Translations under genes and position numbers: made by a program
The notes under the pieces: generated by a model
The model's input: the letters and a program-made list of their open reading frames with translations, nothing else
The model's database searches: none
What the model was told of the DNA's origin: nothing
Assembly (NCBI RefSeq): GCF_021191705.1
Contig: NZ_JAIWPU010000027.1
Span: 1-64,000 of the forward strand
Direction: 5' to 3'
DNA: 64,000 nt
Source of the DNA: Proluteimonas flavola
GTDB lineage: Bacteria > Pseudomonadota > Gammaproteobacteria > Xanthomonadales > Xanthomonadaceae
In this document: positions 17,979 to 25,624 of the stretch, piece after piece
How the letters are laid out: every line of letters begins with the position of its first letter
Position numbering within the stretch: the stretch's first letter is position 1

Positions 17979-18851
17979 ATGCAGGCCGCCACGCCGCCGC
18001 AGATCGACGACGGCGCGCGCCTCGGGGCGACGCTGGTGCTGTCGCTGCTGGTGCACGGCCTGCTGATGCTGGGCATCGGCTTCGCGACCGAGGACGCCGC
18101 GCCGGTGATGCCGACGCTGGACGTGATCCTGACCGAGACGACCAGTCCGCTGACCCGGGCGCAGGCCGACTTCCTCGCCCAGGCCAGCAACCAGGGCGGC
18201 GGCGAGCACGCACAGACCAATCGCCCGCGCGAGGCGCAGATCGGCCAGGTGCCGCAGGACACCACCGGCGTCGCGCCGATGGAACTGCGTGCGCAATCGC
18301 CGGATGCGCAGCCGCCGCCGCGCGACCGCGTGGTCGCGAGCACGCGCGGCGAGACGGCGTTGCCTGTCGAAGATCCGACCACGCAGACCGATCCATCGAC
18401 CCTGCCGCGTGGGCCCGAGAAGATCGAACGCGATCTGGAAATGGCCCGGCTCGCGGCCGAGATCCACATGCGCTCGGAACGCTACGCGCGCCGCCCCAAG
18501 CGCAAGTTCGTCTCGGCGAGCACGCAGGAATACGTCTATGCCGCCTACCTGCGGCAATGGGTCGACCGCGTGGAACGCGTCGGCAACCTCAACTATCCCG
18601 ACGAAGCGCGGCGCCGGCAGCTGGCCGGCGAACTGGTGATCAGCGTGGCGATCCGCCGCGACGGCTCGGTGGAACGCGCCGACATCATCCGCAGCAGCGG
18701 CACGCCGATGCTCGACGATGCAGCGCTGAACATTGCGCGGCTGGCGGAGCCCTATCCGCCGCTGCCGGCGACGGGTGACGAGATCGACGTGCTGCATGTC
18801 ACCCGGACGTGGAATTTCCTGCCGGGTGGGGCGTTGATCGACGATCGGTGA
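17979..18851 (+). CDS. TonB-like energy transducer (TonB3-type, next to pilG)
   Basis: A 290-residue TonB-family protein. It has a cytoplasmic N terminus and one transmembrane anchor at about 18-36 (LVLSLLVHGLLMLGIGF, with the conserved Ser/His of TonB anchors). A Pro/Gln-rich periplasmic linker follows, then a C-terminal TonB domain at about 200-285 (NLNYPDEARRRQLAGELVISVAI, then SSGTPMLDDAALNIAR). TonB proteins pass proton-motive force from ExbBD to outer-membrane receptors, but no exbBD genes are nearby. In P. aeruginosa the gene at this position, tonB3, is required for twitching motility, and I infer an analogous link. Not fully certain: other TonB-like proteins share this architecture. 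Confidence 0.82.
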   Translation: MQAATPPQIDDGARLGATLVLSLLVHGLLMLGIGFATEDAAPVMPTLDVILTETTSPLTRAQADFLAQASNQGGGEHAQTNRPREAQIGQVPQDTTGVAPMELRAQSPDAQPPPRDRVVASTRGETALPVEDPTTQTDPSTLPRGPEKIERDLEMARLAAEIHMRSERYARRPKRKFVSASTQEYVYAAYLRQWVDRVERVGNLNYPDEARRRQLAGELVISVAIRRDGSVERADIIRSSGTPMLDDAALNIARLAEPYPPLPATGDEIDVLHVTRTWNFLPGGALIDDR

Positions 18852-18882
18852 GGGGCCGCGCCGAGCAGACCCGCGGCGTGCC

Positions 18883-18962
18883 GTGGGGGAGCGCGCGTGC
18901 GCGCGATGGGGCGTCGCCGGCCAAGCGCCAACGCGCGCGAGCGCGCACCCACAGCTCCCACA
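18883..18962. repeat. REP-like palindrome between tonB-like gene and lepB
   Basis: Convergent 124-base gap. A left arm beginning GTGGGGGAGCGCGCG and a right arm ending CACCCACAGCTCCCAC form an imperfect inverted repeat with CG-rich inner arms. The layout resembles the intergenic palindromic repeats common in Xanthomonadaceae. It could act as a bidirectional terminator, but no T-tract follows. Confidence 0.5.
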
Positions 18963-18975
18963 GATCCCACCAAAA

Positions 18976-19617
18976 CTAGAGCTGCCGCCAGCCGAAGCCG
19001 TCGCCGGTGCGCCAGAACACGCCGCGTGCCTGGCCGTAGATCGCCGCCGCAGGCACGAAGCCGAAGTAACGGCCGTCGATGCTGGCGCCGCGGTGGTCGC
19101 CGAGCACCAGTACCTGGCCGTCGGGCACGCGCAGACCGTTGAGGTCGGGGCCGCCGCCGGCATCGAGATTCAGCGTGACCTGGACGTCGCCGAAGTCTTC
19201 CGGCCCGTCGGGCTGCCCGGCGAGCGACGTGCCGTTGATCGCCAGACGGCCGTCGACGAGATCGACGCGGTCGCCACCGACGGCGACCACGCGCTTGATC
19301 AGGCGGATGCCGTCCGAAGGCGAGCGGAACACGACCACATCGCCGCGCGCCGGGGCGTCGCCCCACACCGCCCACTGCGTGAACGGCACCCGCAGGCCGT
19401 AGGACCGCATGTCCACGACGACGCGGTCGCCGGGCAGCAGCGTGGGCTCCATCGAGCCGCTGGGTACGTAGTAATGGTTGGCCAGCGACGAACGCGCGAC
19501 CAGCAGCAGGCCGAGCAGGCAGACCAGCGGCAGGGCTTCGCGCCGCAACCAGCCGCGCAGGCGCGCGCCGCGCTGACCGGCGCGCCAGGGTGAAGGAGAC
19601 GGGGGCGTCGCGGGCAT
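18976..19617 (-). CDS. lepB: Signal peptidase I (LepB family)
   Basis: A 213-residue S26A signal peptidase, which removes signal peptides from secreted proteins at the periplasmic face of the inner membrane. One N-terminal transmembrane segment (about 28-44) precedes box B VPSGSMEPTL with catalytic Ser55. Box D, RLIKRVVAVGGD, carries the general-base Lys108. Box E, GDHRGASIDGR, is near the C terminus. AAGGAGAG six bases upstream supports the ATG at 19617. It is shorter than E. coli LepB (324 residues). The main lepB of this organism may lie elsewhere (usually with lepA-rnc), so this may be a second, accessory signal peptidase; the name is by family only. Confidence 0.88.
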   Translation of the reverse strand: MPATPPSPSPWRAGQRGARLRGWLRREALPLVCLLGLLLVARSSLANHYYVPSGSMEPTLLPGDRVVVDMRSYGLRVPFTQWAVWGDAPARGDVVVFRSPSDGIRLIKRVVAVGGDRVDLVDGRLAINGTSLAGQPDGPEDFGDVQVTLNLDAGGGPDLNGLRVPDGQVLVLGDHRGASIDGRYFGFVPAAAIYGQARGVFWRTGDGFGWRQL

Positions 19618-19643
19618 GTCGTGCTCTCCTTGAGGGGCCAGTG

Positions 19644-20381
19644 TCAGACCGCGCCCAGCGTGCCGGGTTCCGCGGCGCGGCGGGACGCGCGCAATGCGGC
19701 CTGTTCGACGAGGGTCAGCGCGACGTTGTCGCGCAGGTAGGCCGGTTCGACGCGTTCGGGCGCGATCGCTTCGCCGCGCGCGAAGGCCGCGGCCGCGAGC
19801 TGCGCCAGATCGGCGGCGTGCGGCAGCGCGGTCGCATCGATCTGCGCGAAGCGTGCGCCGAGACGCAGTTGCAATGCGCCATCGACGGCTGAAAACCCGC
19901 TACCGGCGCCCGACCACCCGGTCGCATCGCCCGGCAGTTCCACCGCATCCGGCGCACTCACGCGCGCCGGGCCGAGTGCACGCAGTCCATCGGCCTCGCG
20001 CACGAACGCCTGGCTGTAGACCTCGCCCATGCGCGCATCGATCGCGGCCAGCAGCTGCGTGCCCAGCGAGGCGTGTGCGCGCATCGCCAGGACTTCGAGC
20101 GTGGAGCGCGCGACAACCGGGCGATCGAGCGCCAGGGCGATGCCCTGCACCAGCGCGATCGCCAGACGCACGCCGGTGAACGCGCCGGGACCGCGGCCGA
20201 CGGCCACCGCGTCGAGCTGGCTGCGCGCGATGCCGGCCTCCTTCAGCAGCGCCTCGGCCCACGGGAGGGCGAGTTCGGCGTGCCGGCGCGGCGCGATCTC
20301 AAAGCGCTCCAGCACGCGCCCGTCGTCCCAGATGGCGACGGAGCAGGCCTCGGTGGCGGTTTCGAACGCGAGCAGTTTCAT
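19644..20381 (-). CDS. tsaB: tRNA threonylcarbamoyladenosine biosynthesis protein TsaB
   Basis: TsaB (YeaZ) is the ASKHA-fold partner of TsaD and TsaE in making the t6A37 modification on ANN-decoding tRNAs. The 245-residue protein starts MKLLAFETATEACSVAI, the ATPase-like strand pair, followed by PWAEALLKEAGI and GRGPGAFTGVRLAIALVQGIAL (about 60-82), all diagnostic. The ATG at 20381 overlaps the stop of yoaA as ATGA. The yoaA-tsaB pair is also found in E. coli, which strengthens both names. It is followed after 26 bases by lepB, so the three may be cotranscribed. Confidence 0.95.
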   Translation of the reverse strand: MKLLAFETATEACSVAIWDDGRVLERFEIAPRRHAELALPWAEALLKEAGIARSQLDAVAVGRGPGAFTGVRLAIALVQGIALALDRPVVARSTLEVLAMRAHASLGTQLLAAIDARMGEVYSQAFVREADGLRALGPARVSAPDAVELPGDATGWSGAGSGFSAVDGALQLRLGARFAQIDATALPHAADLAQLAAAAFARGEAIAPERVEPAYLRDNVALTLVEQAALRASRRAAEPGTLGAV

Positions 20382-22462
20382 TGGACTGGGGATTCGGAAT
20401 TGGGGATTCGGGATTCGGACGGCGTGCCCGGGGGCATTGTCGCAGGCGTGGCGAAGAACGCGGCGACGGTCGTGATCTCGCGGGTGCGCGGCAGCGGCGG
20501 CAGCGAGTCGAGGAACACGCCACCGTAGCTGCGGCCGAGCAGGCGCGGGTCGCACAGCACCAGCACGCCGCGATCGTGCTCGGTGCGGATCAGCCGGCCG
20601 ACGCCCTGCTTGAGCGCGATCACCGCCTGCGGCAGCTGCTCGTCGCGGAACGGATTGCCGCCGGCGCGGCGGATCGCATCCAGGCGCGCCTCGAACACCG
20701 GATCGTCGGGGGCGGCGAACGGCAGCTTGTCGATGACCACGACGCTCAGCGCATCGCCGGCGACGTCGACGCCCTCACGGAAACTCGCCGCGCCCAGCAG
20801 CACGCCGTTGCCCGACTCGCGAAAGCGCTGCAGCAGCACGTGGCGCGGCGCCTCGCCTTGCACGAACAGCGGCCAGGGACAGTCGCGACTGCCGTCGCGC
20901 AGCAGCGCCGCGGTTTCGCGCAAGGCGCGATGCGAGGCGAACAGCAGGAATGCGCGGCCCGCGGAGGCTTCGAGCACCGGCAACACCGCATCGACCACGG
21001 CGCGCGTGTAGTCCTGCGCCGAGGGCTGCGGCAGTTTCGGGGGCAGGTAGCACAGCGCCTGATGCGGCCAGTCGAAGGGGCTGGGCGTCAGCAGCGTCTG
21101 CGGCGCTTCGATGCCGAGGCGCTCGGCGATGTGATCGAAATGACCGTCGACCGCCAACGTCGCCGAGGTGAAGATCCACGCCGCGCGCGAAGCTTTGCGG
21201 TGCGCGCGCAGCGGCGCCGAGACATCGAGCGGCGTGCGCTGCAGGCGAAAGCCGCGTGGTGTGAGCTCGTACCACAGCACGCCCTCGTCGGCGGGCGGCG
21301 CTTCGGCGGTCTCGGCAGGCGTGTCGTCATCGAACATCGACTCCGCCGCCGCGCTGCCGTCGTTCCAGCGCCGCAGCTTCGTGACGAAGGCCTGCGCGCG
21401 GGCGTGGCAACTGTCGAAGCCAGGCGAAGCCTCGCGCAGCGGACCGAGCGCATCGCGCAGATGCAGCAGCGCGTCGTCGAGCGCATGCAACGCCTCCTCG
21501 ACCGCCGGCTCGTACAGCGCGCGATAGCGGGTGCCGCGCGGCGGCAGTCCATCCATGGCAGTGCGCAGTGCGCGGGTCGCCGCCTCCAGCGCCTGCGCCG
21601 GCGACTGCAGCACCGGCAGCGCACCGGGCACGTCCTTGCATTCGGCGATCGCATCGCGCGCCAGTTCGACGAGCGGCCGCGCGCTCATGCCCTCGCCGAA
21701 GAACTGCGCGGCGAGTTCGGGCAACTGGTGCGCCTCGTCGACGATGAACACCTGCGCGCCGGGCAGGATCTCGCCGAAGCCTTCCTGCTTCAGCGCCAGA
21801 TCCGCCAGCAGCAGGTGGTGGTTGACCACGACCACGTCCGCGGCCTGCGCGCGCTGGCGGGCCTGTACGAGAAAACATTCGCTCCAGAACGGGCAGTCGT
21901 TGCCGAGGCAGTTGTCGACGGTCGAGGTGACCAGCGGCAGCAGCGGCGTGTCCTCGGGCAGGCCGTCGAGTTCGGCCATGTCGCCCATGCGCGTGCGCCC
22001 GGCCCAGGCGACGATGCGCTGGAACTGGCGGCTTTGAGCAGGATCGCTCTGTTCGCGCGAGGCCAGGCGCGGTTCGCCACGGGCCTGCTCGAGGCGGTAC
22101 AGGCACAGATAGTTCGCGCGGCCCTTGAGCAGCGCGCTGCGCAGGCCACTGCCGAGCGCATCGCGCACGCGCGGCAGATCGCGATGGAACAGCTGGTCCT
22201 GCAGCGCGCGCGTGCCGGTCGAGACGATCGTCTTCAGACCCGACAGCAGTGCCGGCACGAGATACGCGAAGGTCTTGCCGGTGCCGGTGCCGGCCTCGGC
22301 CAGCAGCGTGGCGCGCTGATCGATCGCATCGGCGACCGCCATCGCCAGCGACTGCTGGGCGACGCGCGGCGCGAACGCGGGAATCCGCTCCGCCAGCAGG
22401 CCGCCTTCGACCAGGGCCTCGCGGCTGCGATCCGCGAGGCGGGCGTCACGCGCGTCGAGCAC
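20378..22462 (-). CDS. yoaA: YoaA/DinG-family ATP-dependent DNA helicase (XPD-like, Fe-S)
   Basis: A 694-residue superfamily 2 helicase of the XPD/DinG group. Walker A is EAGTGTGKT (about 56-64), the Walker B DEAH box is IVDEAHQLPE (about 236-245), and motif VI is QGVGRLIRTEHDRG. Four cysteines (NYLCLY, then DNCLGNDCPFWSEC) form the probable 4Fe-4S site between motifs Ia and II. Linkage to tsaB favours YoaA, which in E. coli acts with HolC in damage tolerance, over DinG itself. No ATG is available before the conserved region; GTG at 22462 is the best start. The last residues are encoded by repeated GGGATTCGG units, a repeat-derived tail. Confidence 0.9.
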   Translation of the reverse strand: MLDARDARLADRSREALVEGGLLAERIPAFAPRVAQQSLAMAVADAIDQRATLLAEAGTGTGKTFAYLVPALLSGLKTIVSTGTRALQDQLFHRDLPRVRDALGSGLRSALLKGRANYLCLYRLEQARGEPRLASREQSDPAQSRQFQRIVAWAGRTRMGDMAELDGLPEDTPLLPLVTSTVDNCLGNDCPFWSECFLVQARQRAQAADVVVVNHHLLLADLALKQEGFGEILPGAQVFIVDEAHQLPELAAQFFGEGMSARPLVELARDAIAECKDVPGALPVLQSPAQALEAATRALRTAMDGLPPRGTRYRALYEPAVEEALHALDDALLHLRDALGPLREASPGFDSCHARAQAFVTKLRRWNDGSAAAESMFDDDTPAETAEAPPADEGVLWYELTPRGFRLQRTPLDVSAPLRAHRKASRAAWIFTSATLAVDGHFDHIAERLGIEAPQTLLTPSPFDWPHQALCYLPPKLPQPSAQDYTRAVVDAVLPVLEASAGRAFLLFASHRALRETAALLRDGSRDCPWPLFVQGEAPRHVLLQRFRESGNGVLLGAASFREGVDVAGDALSVVVIDKLPFAAPDDPVFEARLDAIRRAGGNPFRDEQLPQAVIALKQGVGRLIRTEHDRGVLVLCDPRLLGRSYGGVFLDSLPPLPRTREITTVAAFFATPATMPPGTPSESRIPNSESPVQ
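20388..20418. repeat. Tandem GGGATTCGG-type units in the 3' end of yoaA
   Basis: Three near-identical units, GGGGATTCGG (20388-20397), GGGGATTCGG (20402-20411) and GGGATTCGG (20410-20418), lie at the very end of the yoaA coding region, just before the tsaB start. Such units are frequent between genes in Xanthomonadaceae. Here they encode the terminal residues of YoaA. A similar short element precedes gmk near 63450-63480. Confidence 0.6.
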
Positions 22463-22482
22463 GGGCCCGGCCGGTGGCGCGA

Positions 22483-23016
22483 TCAGTAGCGATCGGGCCC
22501 GGCGACACGGCAGCCGTCGGCCTGGCCGCGCGCCTGGGTCGCGCCTTCGGCATCGCCGGTCGACAGGCGCACCTGCTCGAGCGTGATCCAGTGGCGGCGG
22601 CACAGCGGGCCGACCTGCGCACCGAGCGCGTAGGCGCGTTCGGCCATCTGCGTGGCCCTGGGCAGATCGTTCTGCAGGATCGCGAGTTCCGCGCGCTCCT
22701 GCAGCAATGCGGGATCGCTGTCGACGATGGTCATGGCCTCGTCGAGTGCGGCGACGGCGCCCGCGACATCGCCCTGCGCCTCGAGCGTGACCGCGCGTGC
22801 GCGCAGATCCTCGACCATCGGATCGCGCAGCGGCTGCACCGCGAGTTCCCCGTCGCCGTCGCCGGCCGCTGCGCGGATCGCCTGGACCATGGTCGCCGGC
22901 GGAATGGTCGAGACCGGCGCGGTGTCGGCAGTGGTCGGCGACGGGCTGGCGCAGGCGCCGAGCACGAGCGCGGCGGACAGCGCGGACAGGCGGAACGCGA
23001 GACGGAACGGATGCAT
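22483..23016 (-). CDS. TPR-type lipoprotein coupled to mrcB (LpoP-like)
   Basis: A 177-residue predicted lipoprotein. It has a signal sequence with lipobox LGAC (Cys at about 21), a Pro/Thr-rich tether and a helical region of TPR character at about 60-150 (ARAVTLEAQGDVAGAVAALDEA, then ALLQERAELAILQ). The ATG at 23016 shares one base with the mrcB stop (TGATG), so it is translationally coupled to PBP1b. In Pseudomonas and Acinetobacter a TPR lipoprotein called LpoP sits beside mrcB and activates PBP1b. Position, size, lipidation and repeats all fit that role here, but direct sequence orthology was not tested, so no symbol is assigned. Confidence 0.8.
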   Translation of the reverse strand: MHPFRLAFRLSALSAALVLGACASPSPTTADTAPVSTIPPATMVQAIRAAAGDGDGELAVQPLRDPMVEDLRARAVTLEAQGDVAGAVAALDEAMTIVDSDPALLQERAELAILQNDLPRATQMAERAYALGAQVGPLCRRHWITLEQVRLSTGDAEGATQARGQADGCRVAGPDRY

Positions 23017-25502
23017 CAGGGCGACTCCTCGACAGGCGGTGCGGGCGCAGGTGCAGGCGCGGGGGCCGGCACTGCGGTGTCGGCCGGCGGCGCGGCCTGC
23101 TCGTCACGGCCGAAGCCGAAGAACTCGCGCCAGCCGCGGCGCGCCTGCTGCACCGGCGCACCGGTCGCATCGACCAGGTTGCCATCGGCGTCGACGAAGG
23201 TCTGCTCGGGATCGTAGGTCGGGCACGGCTGGTACGGCGGCGCATAGCCGGCGACGAACGCGAAGCGGCGTGCGTCGGGGCACTGGGCATCGGTGCTGTT
23301 GGACTGCGCGACCCACTGCCATTCCAGGCCCGCATCGCCGACTTCGAGTGGCGCGCTCGGCAGGCGCGAGAAGATGCCCGACCACACGCGCATCGCGCCG
23401 GTCGCGCCGACCAGACCGGTCTGCTCGTTCTGGTCGTTGCCGACCCAGACCACGGCCAGGTGATCTCCAGTCCAGCCGGCGAACCAGCTGTCGCGCCCGT
23501 CGTTGCTGGTGCCGGTCTTGCCGGCGGCGTTGAGCCGGCCCAGGCTATCGCTGACCAGCTGGCGGCCGGTGCCCGAGGTCACCGCGTGCTGCAGGCCCAG
23601 CGTCACCAGGCGCGCGGCGATCGCGTCGCCTTCCTGCGCCGGGCGCGGGGCGTTGTCGTAGCGGTTGACCACGCGGCCCTGCTCGTCGATCACGCCGCGC
23701 ACGCTGCGCAGCGGCTGGATCTCGCCGCCGGATGCGAGGAACTGGTAGAGCTGCGCCATCGCGTACGGGCTCTGGTCCATCGAACCGAGCGTCAGCGCCG
23801 GATTGGGCGCCGCGCGTACGCCGGCGAGCACGTATACGAGATCGGCCAGCGCGCGCGCGCCGACGGCCTCGCCGATGCGCACCGTCGCCTGGTTGTAGGA
23901 GCGCGCCAGCGCATCGATCATCCGCACCGTGCCGTGGCTGCGGCCGTCGGCGTTGCCGGGCGACCAGCGGCGGCCGTTCTCCAGCGTGATCGTCACCGGC
24001 GAATCGTCGACCCAGCTCGCCAGCGAGTACTGCGCGGGATTGCCGAACGCGAGCAGATACACGAAGGGCTTGAGCAGCGAACCGACCGGCCGGTGCGCCT
24101 CGACCACGCGATTGAAACCGTGCTCGACCGGATCGCGACTGCCGACCGCGGCGACCACTTCGCCCGAATGCACGTCGGTCACGACGAGTCCGGCCTGCAG
24201 CGGCGGCCGCTTGCCGGTGCTGAGATCCTTGATCGTGCGCACCGTCGAACCTTCCGCATACGCCTGCGCCGACGGCGCCATCGCGGTCATCACCGACAGG
24301 CCCGCGCCCTGCAGTTCGCCGGTCGGATAGTCGCGCGCCAGTTGGCGACGCACGAGATCGACATAGGCCGGGAAGCGGTTCGCGGCGATGCTGCCGGGCG
24401 TCTCGGTGACGCCGAGCGGTCGATTGGCGGCGCGGTCGTGCGCGGCCTGGTCGATCAGGCCGGATTCGAGCATCCTGCCGAGCACGAAATCGCGCCGCGC
24501 CAGCGCGCGCTCGGGATTGCGGCGCGGGTCGTAATGCGAGGGGCCACGGATGATGCCGACCAGCAGCGCGACCTGTTCGGTTTCCAGATCGTCGAGGCGG
24601 CGGCCGAACCAGAATTCCGCGCCCGCGGCGACACCGTGGATCGCCTGCGCGCCGCGCTGGCCCAGATACACCTGGTTGAGATAGGCCTCGAGGATCGGGG
24701 CCTTGCCGTAGCGCGCCTCGATCAGCATCGCGTACAGGATCTCGTTGAACTTGCGCGTATAGGTCTGCTCGCGGCCGATGCCGAGCAGGCCGCTGCGCGC
24801 CAGCTGCTGGGTCAGCGTGCTGGCGCCCTGGCGCGTCTCGCCGGCGCGCAGGTTGATCATCGCCGCACGGGCCATGCCGCTCAGGTCGATGCCGTGGTGA
24901 TGCGCGAAGTCCTTGTCCTCGACCGCCTGCAGCGTGTCGGTCAGCAGCTGCGGCACTTCGTCGATGCGCACCAGCCGGCGCTCTTCCTGGCGCTGGCCGT
25001 AAAGCGTGGCGATACGCGCCGGATCCATGCGCGCGACCTTGAGCGCGCGCCCGCCATCGCCATCGCGCAGTCGCGACACGCGGCCGCCCGACAGCGTGAG
25101 CTGCACGCGGCCGGGCGCGACCGCGCCATCGACATCGCGATAGCCGCGGCTGGAGATCGTCCAGCGTCCGCCCTCGCTCGCATATGTGCCCGGCTTGACG
25201 CCGTCGCCTTCGCGATAGCCTGCGGCGTCGAGTTCGGTCTTGAGCGTCGCGGCGTTCATCGCCACGCCGGGCGTGATCTGCAGCGGGCGCGCATAGACGC
25301 GCGTCGGCACCTGCCAGGTCAGCGCACCGAACTTCTCGCTGACCTGATGGTTCAGGTACAGCGTGTAGGGAATCAGGAAACCGAGGCCGAGACCGACCAG
25401 TGCGAGCACCGCGGTGACCGCGCGACGGCGCCAGGCGGGCGGCGCGTCGTCGTCGTCGGTCAGATCGTCGGTGTCGTCGTCTTCGTAATCGATCCGGGCC
25501 AT
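23016..25502 (-). CDS. mrcB: Penicillin-binding protein 1B (bifunctional transglycosylase/transpeptidase)
   Basis: An 828-residue class A PBP that polymerises and cross-links peptidoglycan in the periplasm. It has an acidic cytoplasmic N terminus and a TM at about 29-50, then a UB2H-like domain. The GT51 domain has the catalytic Glu in QAVEDKDFAHHHG near 190 and STLTQQLARSGLL. The transpeptidase domain has GSLLKPF (catalytic Ser near 474), SYN (SYNQATVRIG) and KTGTSND near 662. A Pro/Ala repeat tail follows. The ATG at 25502 (MARIDYED) has AGGA six bases upstream and is preferred over an in-frame codon 42 bases earlier. Its stop overlaps the start of a TPR lipoprotein. Confidence 0.94.
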   Translation of the reverse strand: MARIDYEDDDTDDLTDDDDAPPAWRRRAVTAVLALVGLGLGFLIPYTLYLNHQVSEKFGALTWQVPTRVYARPLQITPGVAMNAATLKTELDAAGYREGDGVKPGTYASEGGRWTISSRGYRDVDGAVAPGRVQLTLSGGRVSRLRDGDGGRALKVARMDPARIATLYGQRQEERRLVRIDEVPQLLTDTLQAVEDKDFAHHHGIDLSGMARAAMINLRAGETRQGASTLTQQLARSGLLGIGREQTYTRKFNEILYAMLIEARYGKAPILEAYLNQVYLGQRGAQAIHGVAAGAEFWFGRRLDDLETEQVALLVGIIRGPSHYDPRRNPERALARRDFVLGRMLESGLIDQAAHDRAANRPLGVTETPGSIAANRFPAYVDLVRRQLARDYPTGELQGAGLSVMTAMAPSAQAYAEGSTVRTIKDLSTGKRPPLQAGLVVTDVHSGEVVAAVGSRDPVEHGFNRVVEAHRPVGSLLKPFVYLLAFGNPAQYSLASWVDDSPVTITLENGRRWSPGNADGRSHGTVRMIDALARSYNQATVRIGEAVGARALADLVYVLAGVRAAPNPALTLGSMDQSPYAMAQLYQFLASGGEIQPLRSVRGVIDEQGRVVNRYDNAPRPAQEGDAIAARLVTLGLQHAVTSGTGRQLVSDSLGRLNAAGKTGTSNDGRDSWFAGWTGDHLAVVWVGNDQNEQTGLVGATGAMRVWSGIFSRLPSAPLEVGDAGLEWQWVAQSNSTDAQCPDARRFAFVAGYAPPYQPCPTYDPEQTFVDADGNLVDATGAPVQQARRGWREFFGFGRDEQAAPPADTAVPAPAPAPAPAPPVEESP

Positions 25503-25624
25503 GGAATTCCTGCACCCGCGGCGGCGGGTCGATGTGGATGCCACAATAGCGCCGGGCAGTCTATCGCAGCGCTCCGGCGCCGATCCGGGCGGCCTCCCGA
25601 ACAGTCAGCTGGAGTTACGAACGC

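Noticed and set aside
22463-23335. N-terminal extension of yoaA through the lipoprotein gene
   Set aside because: It overlaps a well-supported lipoprotein and mrcB in another frame and has no helicase similarity.
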